Under the pieces are notes generated by a model, which was given only the letters and a program-made list of their open reading frames with translations, searched no databases and was not told the DNA's origin. DNA of 17,647 bases from DASSKF01 sp035690725. GTDB taxonomy: Bacteria; Actinomycetota; Actinomycetes; Actinomycetales; Dermatophilaceae. Position numbers and translations under genes: made by a program. Location of the stretch: assembly GCA_035690725.1 (NCBI GenBank), contig DASSKF010000030.1, positions 1 to 17,647 of the forward strand. The letters are read 5' to 3'. This document shows positions 13,141 to 17,647 of this stretch, in pieces. How positions within the stretch are numbered: the stretch's first letter is position 1; each line of letters begins with the position of its first letter.

Positions 13141-13229
13141 TTTACCGCGGTTGAACCGAGTGAACCACCCGTCAACCGGGAGCGTGGAGCCGCCCTCGAC
13201 GAAACCCTCCCACGCGCGAGGAGAGATCT

Positions 13230-15923
13230 TTGGACCTGCAACTGACCACCAAGGCGCAGGAGGCCCTGTCGGCCGCAGTGCGCTCCGCCGCCGCGTCCGG
13301 CCACCCGCAGGTGGAGCCCGCGCACGTGCTGCTCGCCCTGACCGAGCAGACCGACACCACCACCGGGCCACTGCTCGACGCGGTCGGGTCCTCGATCACG
13401 GCGGCCCGCGAGGCGGCCGAGCGCACCCTCAAGGCGCTGCCGACCACGACCGGCTCCACGGTGGGTGCGCCGAGCCTGTCGCGTCCGGGCCTGGCGGTCC
13501 TGGAGCAGGCCCGGCAGTTCATGGAATCGACGGGCGACACCTTCGTCTCCACCGACCACCTGCTCGAGGCACTGGCCCGCACCGGTGGGTTCGGGCTGGA
13601 CGCCGACGCGATCGCCGCCGAGATCCCGAAGATCCGCGGAGGCGCGAAGGTGAACACCGCCGACCCGGAGGCGACCTACGACGCCCTCGAGAAGTACGGC
13701 ACGGATCTCACCCTGGCGGCCCGGGAGGGAAAGCTGGACCCGGTCATCGGCCGCGACTCCGAGATCCGCCGTGTGGTGCAGGTGCTGTCCCGGCGGACCA
13801 AGAACAACCCGGTGCTCATCGGCGAGCCCGGCGTCGGCAAGACCGCCGTCGTCGAGGGGCTGGCCCAGCGCATCGTGGCCGGTGACGTGCCGGAGTCACT
13901 GCGGGACAAGAAGCTGATCGCCCTCGACCTCGGCGCCATGGTCGCCGGCGCGAAGTACCGCGGCGAGTTCGAGGAGCGGCTCAAGGCGGTGCTGGAGGAG
14001 ATCAAGAGCAGCGATGGAGAGGTCGTCACCTTCATCGACGAGCTGCACACCGTCGTGGGAGCAGGAGGCTCGGGCCCTGATTCTTCTCTGGACGCCGGGA
14101 ACATGCTCAAGCCGATGCTCGCTCGCGGAGAGCTGCGCCTGGTCGGCGCGACCACGCTGGACGAGTACCGCCAGCACATCGAGAAGGACGCCGCCCTCGA
14201 GCGGCGCTTCCAGCAGGTGTTCGTCGGTGAGCCGAGCGTGGAGGACACGATCGGCATCCTGCGCGGGCTGAAGGAGCGCTACGAGGCGCACCACAAGGTG
14301 GCCATCGCCGACAGCGCGCTGGTGGCCGCGGCCACGCTGTCCGACCGCTACATCACCGGCCGGCAGCTGCCGGACAAGGCGATCGACCTGATCGACGAGG
14401 CCTCCTCGCGGCTGCGGATGGAGATCGACTCCTCGCCGGTGGAGATCGACGAGCTCCGGCGCAGCGTCGACCGGCTCAAGATGGAGGAGCTTGCCCTCGA
14501 GCAGGAGACCGACGAGGCCAGCAAGGAGCGGCTGGACAAGCTGCGGCACGACCTGGCTGACCGCGAGTCCGAGCTCGCCGCGCTCAACGCCCGCTGGGAG
14601 CAGGAGAAGGCGGGCCTGAACCGGGTTGGTGAGATCAAGGCCAAGATCGACGACCTGCGCGGGCAGGCGGAGCGGCTGCAGCGCGAGGGCGACCTCGCCG
14701 CGGCCTCGCAGATCCTCTATGGGCAGCTGCCCCAGCTGGAGCAGGAGCTCGACACCGCCCAGCAGAGCGAGGCCACCTCGTCCACCGCCGGCGGTGAGGG
14801 CCCGATGGTCAAGGAGGAGGTTGGCCCCGACGACATCGCCGACGTCATCAGCTCCTGGACCGGCATCCCCGCCGGCCGGCTGCTCGAGGGCGAGACCGAG
14901 AAGCTGCTGCGGATGGAGGACCACCTCGGCCGGCGGCTGATCGGCCAGACGGAGGCGGTGCGCGCGGTGAGCGACGCGGTCCGGCGCTCCCGGGCCGGGA
15001 TCTCCGACCCCGACCGGCCCACCGGGTCGTTCCTCTTCCTCGGCCCGACCGGTGTCGGCAAGACCGAGCTCGCCAAGTCACTCGCGGACTTCCTCTTCGA
15101 CGACGAACGGGCCGTGGTGCGGATCGACATGAGCGAGTACTCCGAGCGGCACGCCGTCGCGCGCCTCATCGGAGCCCCGCCCGGCTACGTCGGCTACGAG
15201 GAGGGCGGCCAGCTCACCGAGGCGGTCCGCCGCCGGCCCTACTCGGTCGTGCTGCTCGACGAGGTCGAGAAGGCCCACCCGGAGACCTTCGACATCCTGC
15301 TGCAGGTGCTCGACGACGGACGGCTGACCGACGGCCAGGGCCGCACGGTCGACTTCCGCAACGTCATCCTCGTGATGACCTCCAACCTCGGCTCGCAGTT
15401 CCTCATCGACCCGCAGCTGACCGACGAGGCCAAGAAGGACGCCGTCATGGCGACGGTGCGCCAGTCCTTCAAACCGGAGTTCCTCAACCGGCTCGACGAG
15501 ATCGTCATCTTCGAGGCGCTCACCACCGCCGAGCTGGCCCGCATCGTGGACCTGCAGGTCGACGCGCTGGCCAGGCGGCTGCACGACCGGCGGATCACCC
15601 TGGAGGTGACCGACGGGGCACGGGAGTGGCTGGCACTGACCGGCTACGACCCGGCATACGGCGCGCGTCCGCTGCGCCGCCTGGTGCAGACGCAGATCGG
15701 CGACCAGCTCGCCAAGCTGCTCCTCGCCGGCAAGGTCCGCGACGGCGACACCGTCACCGTGGACCACACCCTGGGCGCCGACGCCCTGACCCTGGTACCC
15801 CACCACACCGCGAGCACCGACGCCGCCGACGACACAGCCAGAGACGACACCCCAGACGACACCGGAGAAGACACGGCCGGGGACAGCCTGGCCGGCAGCG
15901 CCGCGTCAGGCGGCAGGTCCTGA
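13230..15923 (+). CDS. clpB: ATP-dependent chaperone/disaggregase ClpB
   Basis: The 897-residue AAA+ disaggregase works with DnaK to solubilise aggregated proteins. Domains in order: N-domain (1-145); first AAA+ module with Walker A GEPGVGKT (198-205), Walker B VVTFIDELHT (Asp270/Glu271) and arginine finger region LERRF (323-327); coiled-coil middle domain (about 405-525); second module with Walker A GPTGVGKT (605-612), pore loop GYVGYEEGG (652-660), Walker B VVLLDEVEKAHP (Asp677/Glu678) and sensor-2 GARPLRR (811-817). All key residues are intact. The start is TTG 13230 behind CGAGGAGA. After the normal end near LTLVPH (858) there is an extra 39-residue tail rich in Asp and Thr (repeats of DDT), probably disordered. 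The stop TGA shares its A with the ATG of the next gene. Confidence 0.97.
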   Translation: MDLQLTTKAQEALSAAVRSAAASGHPQVEPAHVLLALTEQTDTTTGPLLDAVGSSITAAREAAERTLKALPTTTGSTVGAPSLSRPGLAVLEQARQFMESTGDTFVSTDHLLEALARTGGFGLDADAIAAEIPKIRGGAKVNTADPEATYDALEKYGTDLTLAAREGKLDPVIGRDSEIRRVVQVLSRRTKNNPVLIGEPGVGKTAVVEGLAQRIVAGDVPESLRDKKLIALDLGAMVAGAKYRGEFEERLKAVLEEIKSSDGEVVTFIDELHTVVGAGGSGPDSSLDAGNMLKPMLARGELRLVGATTLDEYRQHIEKDAALERRFQQVFVGEPSVEDTIGILRGLKERYEAHHKVAIADSALVAAATLSDRYITGRQLPDKAIDLIDEASSRLRMEIDSSPVEIDELRRSVDRLKMEELALEQETDEASKERLDKLRHDLADRESELAALNARWEQEKAGLNRVGEIKAKIDDLRGQAERLQREGDLAAASQILYGQLPQLEQELDTAQQSEATSSTAGGEGPMVKEEVGPDDIADVISSWTGIPAGRLLEGETEKLLRMEDHLGRRLIGQTEAVRAVSDAVRRSRAGISDPDRPTGSFLFLGPTGVGKTELAKSLADFLFDDERAVVRIDMSEYSERHAVARLIGAPPGYVGYEEGGQLTEAVRRRPYSVVLLDEVEKAHPETFDILLQVLDDGRLTDGQGRTVDFRNVILVMTSNLGSQFLIDPQLTDEAKKDAVMATVRQSFKPEFLNRLDEIVIFEALTTAELARIVDLQVDALARRLHDRRITLEVTDGAREWLALTGYDPAYGARPLRRLVQTQIGDQLAKLLLAGKVRDGDTVTVDHTLGADALTLVPHHTASTDAADDTARDDTPDDTGEDTAGDSLAGSAASGGRS

Positions 15924-17152
15924 TGGGCGCCGGCACCCCGCCACCGGCCAGCACCCCGCCACCGGCCAGGACCTCCCGGACATCGGCGGTGACGCCGCCG
16001 GCGGGCGTGTCGGTCTGGGTCCAGGGGCTGACCCGGCCGATGCTCACCGGCGGCGACCTGGCCGACCTGGTCACCATTGGGCAGGTGGCCGGGGTCGGCA
16101 CCGATCCGGCCGCCGTTGCCGCCGCGATCACCGACGGCGCCTACCGGGACCAGCTGCAGGAGCTGGCCCGGGCCGGCGCGGGCCTGCAGGAAGCGGTGCA
16201 GGCGGTCCTGGTCCAGGACGCGGGCGCCGCCTGTCAGGTGCTGGCCCCAGTGTTCGAGCGGTCCGGCGGCACCGACGGGTGGGTGTGCCTGCCGGTCGAT
16301 GCGCACCTGGCCGGGGACACCACCGGCACCCTGGCCGCCGCCCGCCGGCTGTGGGCGCAGGTGGACCGGCCCAACCTGATGGTCACCCTGCCGGCCACTC
16401 CCGCCGGCCTGCCCGCCATCTCCGCGGTCCTGGCAGATGGGGTCAGCGTCAACGCCGCGCTGGCCTGCTCGGTGACCGGTTACCGGGCAGTCCTCAACGC
16501 CGTCCTGGTCGGCCTGGAGCAGGCCCGCCGCAACGGGCGGGACCTGTCCGGCATCCACGCGGTCGCCTCCCTGTGCGTGTGTGCGGTGGATGCCGAGGTC
16601 GACCACCGGCTGGACGCCTTGGAGGGAGTCAGCGCCCGGGCCCGGGGGCAGTGGCTGCGCAGGCAGGCCGGGATCGCCAACGCCCACCTGGCCTACCGGG
16701 CCTACGAGCAGGCCCTGACCACCCCGCGCTGGGCCAGCCTGCATGCCGCCGGCGCCCGGACCCCGCGCCCGCTGTGGGCCTGCACCGACACAACCGGCTC
16801 CGCCTACCCCGACACCCGGCAGGTCAGCGAGCTGGTCACCCCGCACGCGGTGATCAGCCTGCACCGGGCCGAGCTGCGGGCGGCCACCGGGCCCGGCCAG
16901 TTGCGCGGCGACCCGGACCCGGTCCGCGGCCGCTACCCCGCGGCCGAGGCCACCTGGAACGCCCTGGAACGCCTGGGCGTCTCCTACAGCGAGGTCACCG
17001 GCCTGGTCGAACACCGCGGCGTGCAACAGGCCCAGCAGTCCTGGACCCGGCTGTGCCACCACCTCGCCGAGCACCTCCAGCCCGCCGACGGCCCCGCCGC
17101 CGGCTGCGCCCCGGGCCGGGCACCGGGGACCGGTCCGAGCCCGGTGCCGTGA
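15923..17152 (+). CDS. Transaldolase-fold protein with active site replaced (probable pseudoenzyme)
   Basis: The 409-residue product aligns end to end with actinobacterial transaldolase Tal: GVSVWVQGLTR (28-38), VDRPNLMVTLPATPAGLPAISAVLADGVSVN (148-177), IHAVASLCVCAVDAEVDHRLDALEG (211-235), QAGIANAHLAYRAYE (248-262), RPLWACTDT (282-290) and the C-terminal helix region. The Schiff-base lysine of NLxIKIPAT is Thr155. The WLDD aspartates are Gln34 and Gly35, the TTNP asparagine is Asp61, the SIEVDP glutamate is Pro124, the VNVT threonine is Ala179, and the SFFVSR Phe/Arg pair is Cys218/Ala221. Transaldolase chemistry should be impossible, yet 409 codons are intact. The N-terminus is Pro-rich (TPPPA twice, from an 18-bp tandem repeat). 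ATG 15923 overlaps the clpB stop by one base, so it is co-translated with ClpB. A structural or binding role is likely; the partner is unknown. Confidence 0.85.
   Translation: MGAGTPPPASTPPPARTSRTSAVTPPAGVSVWVQGLTRPMLTGGDLADLVTIGQVAGVGTDPAAVAAAITDGAYRDQLQELARAGAGLQEAVQAVLVQDAGAACQVLAPVFERSGGTDGWVCLPVDAHLAGDTTGTLAAARRLWAQVDRPNLMVTLPATPAGLPAISAVLADGVSVNAALACSVTGYRAVLNAVLVGLEQARRNGRDLSGIHAVASLCVCAVDAEVDHRLDALEGVSARARGQWLRRQAGIANAHLAYRAYEQALTTPRWASLHAAGARTPRPLWACTDTTGSAYPDTRQVSELVTPHAVISLHRAELRAATGPGQLRGDPDPVRGRYPAAEATWNALERLGVSYSEVTGLVEHRGVQQAQQSWTRLCHHLAEHLQPADGPAAGCAPGRAPGTGPSPVP
15933..15968 (+). repeat. 18-bp perfect tandem repeat inside the transaldolase-like gene
   Basis: GCACCCCGCCACCGGCCA occurs twice in tandem (15933-15950, 15951-15968), keeping the frame and encoding two Pro-rich hexapeptides (TPPPAS, TPPPAR) just after the start codon. 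Confidence 0.8.
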
Positions 17153-17264
17153 TCATCGACCTGCCCGCGACCAGCAGCTCGGCACGCAGCTGCTCACCCT
17201 GCGCCCCCGGGCGGCGGTGGTGACCCTGGGGCGGGTGCTGACCCGGGTCATCGCCTGCGAGGAC
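17149..17264 (+). pseudogene. opcA: Remnant of an OpcA-like gene (N-terminal segment)
   Basis: GTG 17149 gives VIIDLPATSSS in one frame. After a one-base loss near 17171 the next frame reads QLGTQLLTLRPRAAVVTLGRVLTRVIACED, up to 17264. Joined, this resembles the start of OpcA (M-IVDL-TTT, then LREKGGAVALGRVLTLVI-TED), the protein that assembles/activates glucose-6-phosphate dehydrogenase and normally follows tal and zwf in actinobacterial pentose-phosphate operons. The following codons (to about 17400) stay open but no longer resemble OpcA; they contain SVEQAYGLVTQLVNHRARRRPAALIRAEW, which I do not recognise. It is too short and shifted to be functional. The call depends on a 40-residue similarity judged by eye. 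Confidence 0.5.
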
Positions 17265-17408
17265 CGGCGGCCGGGACCTCATCCAGCCGGCGCCGGCCGG
17301 TATGACCCGCACGCGGTCTCGGTGGAACAGGCATACGGTCTAGTCACGCAGCTCGTTAATCACCGGGCCCGCCGGCGGCCAGCAGCACTGATCCGCGCCG
17401 AGTGGAGG

Positions 17409-17647
17409 TCACCGCGTGGGCTGGTCGGGGCCGTGTTCGGGTACCACCGTGGTGGGGCACCGGGCGTGGTGGGTCAGCGCCGTGCTCACCGACCCCAGCA
17501 GCAGGCGCTTGAACCCGCCCATCCCGCGGGAACCGACCACCAGGTGCTCGGCGGTGTCGGCGTAACCCAGCAGCACTTCCGCCGGGACACCGTGCTCGAT
17601 GCGGACCTCGGTTTCCACCCGCTCGGCCTCGGGCCGGGCGGCCCGGG
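17409..17647 (-). CDS. Universal stress protein (UspA family), C-terminal part, runs off the right edge
   Basis: The minus-strand frame is open from the right edge to TGA at 17409-17411, giving about 78 residues of the C-terminal half of a Usp domain. It reads VETEVRIEHGVPAEVLLGYADTAEHLVVGSRGMGGFKRLLLGSVSTALTHHARCPTTVVPEHG. The ATP-binding signature G-2x-G-9x-G-S is present (GSRGMGGFKRLLLGS), and the family-typical ending HARCPTTVV follows. Whether it is a single or tandem Usp cannot be seen. Such proteins bind ATP and are induced by starvation, hypoxia or heat. It is convergent with the clpB/transaldolase-like unit, which fits a stress-gene cluster. Confidence 0.92.
   Translation of the reverse strand, partial: RAARPEAERVETEVRIEHGVPAEVLLGYADTAEHLVVGSRGMGGFKRLLLGSVSTALTHHARCPTTVVPEHGPDQPTR

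Noticed and set aside
13149..13177. Second HspR operator (GGTTGA ... TCAACC)
   Set aside because: Only the outer six bases are inverted, and the 17-base spacing does not fit the HAIR consensus.
13896..14924. Long minus-strand open frame opposite clpB
   Set aside because: Low-complexity Leu/Gly/Arg-rich translation with no family resemblance, produced by high GC opposite a well-supported gene. The same holds for antisense frames at 6191-7792, 12012-13559 and 15644-17074.
15923..17152. A functional transaldolase
   Set aside because: Overall similarity would give this annotation automatically, but the Schiff-base lysine and almost every other active-site residue are substituted.
1..17647. tRNA, rRNA, riboswitch, insertion sequence or prophage genes
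   Set aside because: None seen on either strand; no transposase or integrase motifs, and no terminal inverted repeats around the accessory stretch.

Overview
The window is about 17.6 kb of very GC-rich DNA. Its codon use, its gene families (mycothiol-type DinB proteins, a DUF5701 protein, an OpcA-like fragment, a ClpB gene with an HspR-type operator) and its start sites, several with a -10 box immediately upstream, point to an actinomycete. Micrococcales, perhaps Intrasporangiaceae, is the best guess, but no marker gene here settles the genus.

Left part (1-8520) is mostly ordinary chromosomal housekeeping and orphan enzymes. In order: the 3' end of an NADP-type glutamate dehydrogenase (+); a convergent single-macrodomain protein (-); a PEP mutase/isocitrate lyase family protein (-); a divergent D-2-hydroxyacid dehydrogenase (+); a GNAT acetyltransferase fused to a SET-domain methyltransferase (-); an SRPBCC protein (+); an esterase (+); a DinB/mycothiol-dependent isomerase family protein (+); a pair of 22-bp repeats; a DUF5701 protein (+); and a peptidase S66-like protein that lacks the usual nucleophilic serine (+).

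Middle part (8575-13060) is an accessory, decaying stretch. A trmO-like gene is frameshifted by a 7-bp tandem duplication. Two small PIN-toxin/ribbon-helix-helix antitoxin modules flank a DinB-family gene on the opposite strand. A comB-like gene (2-phosphosulfolactate phosphatase) is badly broken, with pieces in three frames. A GNAT acetyltransferase (-) closes the stretch. I see no gene in 11447-11596 or 12080-12313.

Right part (13061-17647) is a stress block. clpB has a TTG start and a close match to the HspR operator (HAIR) about 90 bp upstream. Its stop codon overlaps by one base the start of an intact 409-codon gene whose product has the whole transaldolase fold, but the Schiff-base lysine and nearly all other active-site residues are replaced. 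This looks like a pseudoenzyme co-expressed with the disaggregase. Right after it lies a short frameshifted segment resembling the N-terminus of OpcA, the glucose-6-phosphate dehydrogenase assembly protein. The tal-like gene may therefore derive from a duplicated pentose-phosphate cluster (tal-zwf-opcA). A universal stress protein (-) runs off the right edge.

The most interesting items are the transaldolase pseudoenzyme coupled to clpB, the GNAT-SET fusion, the duplication-frameshifted trmO, and the S66 protein without its serine.
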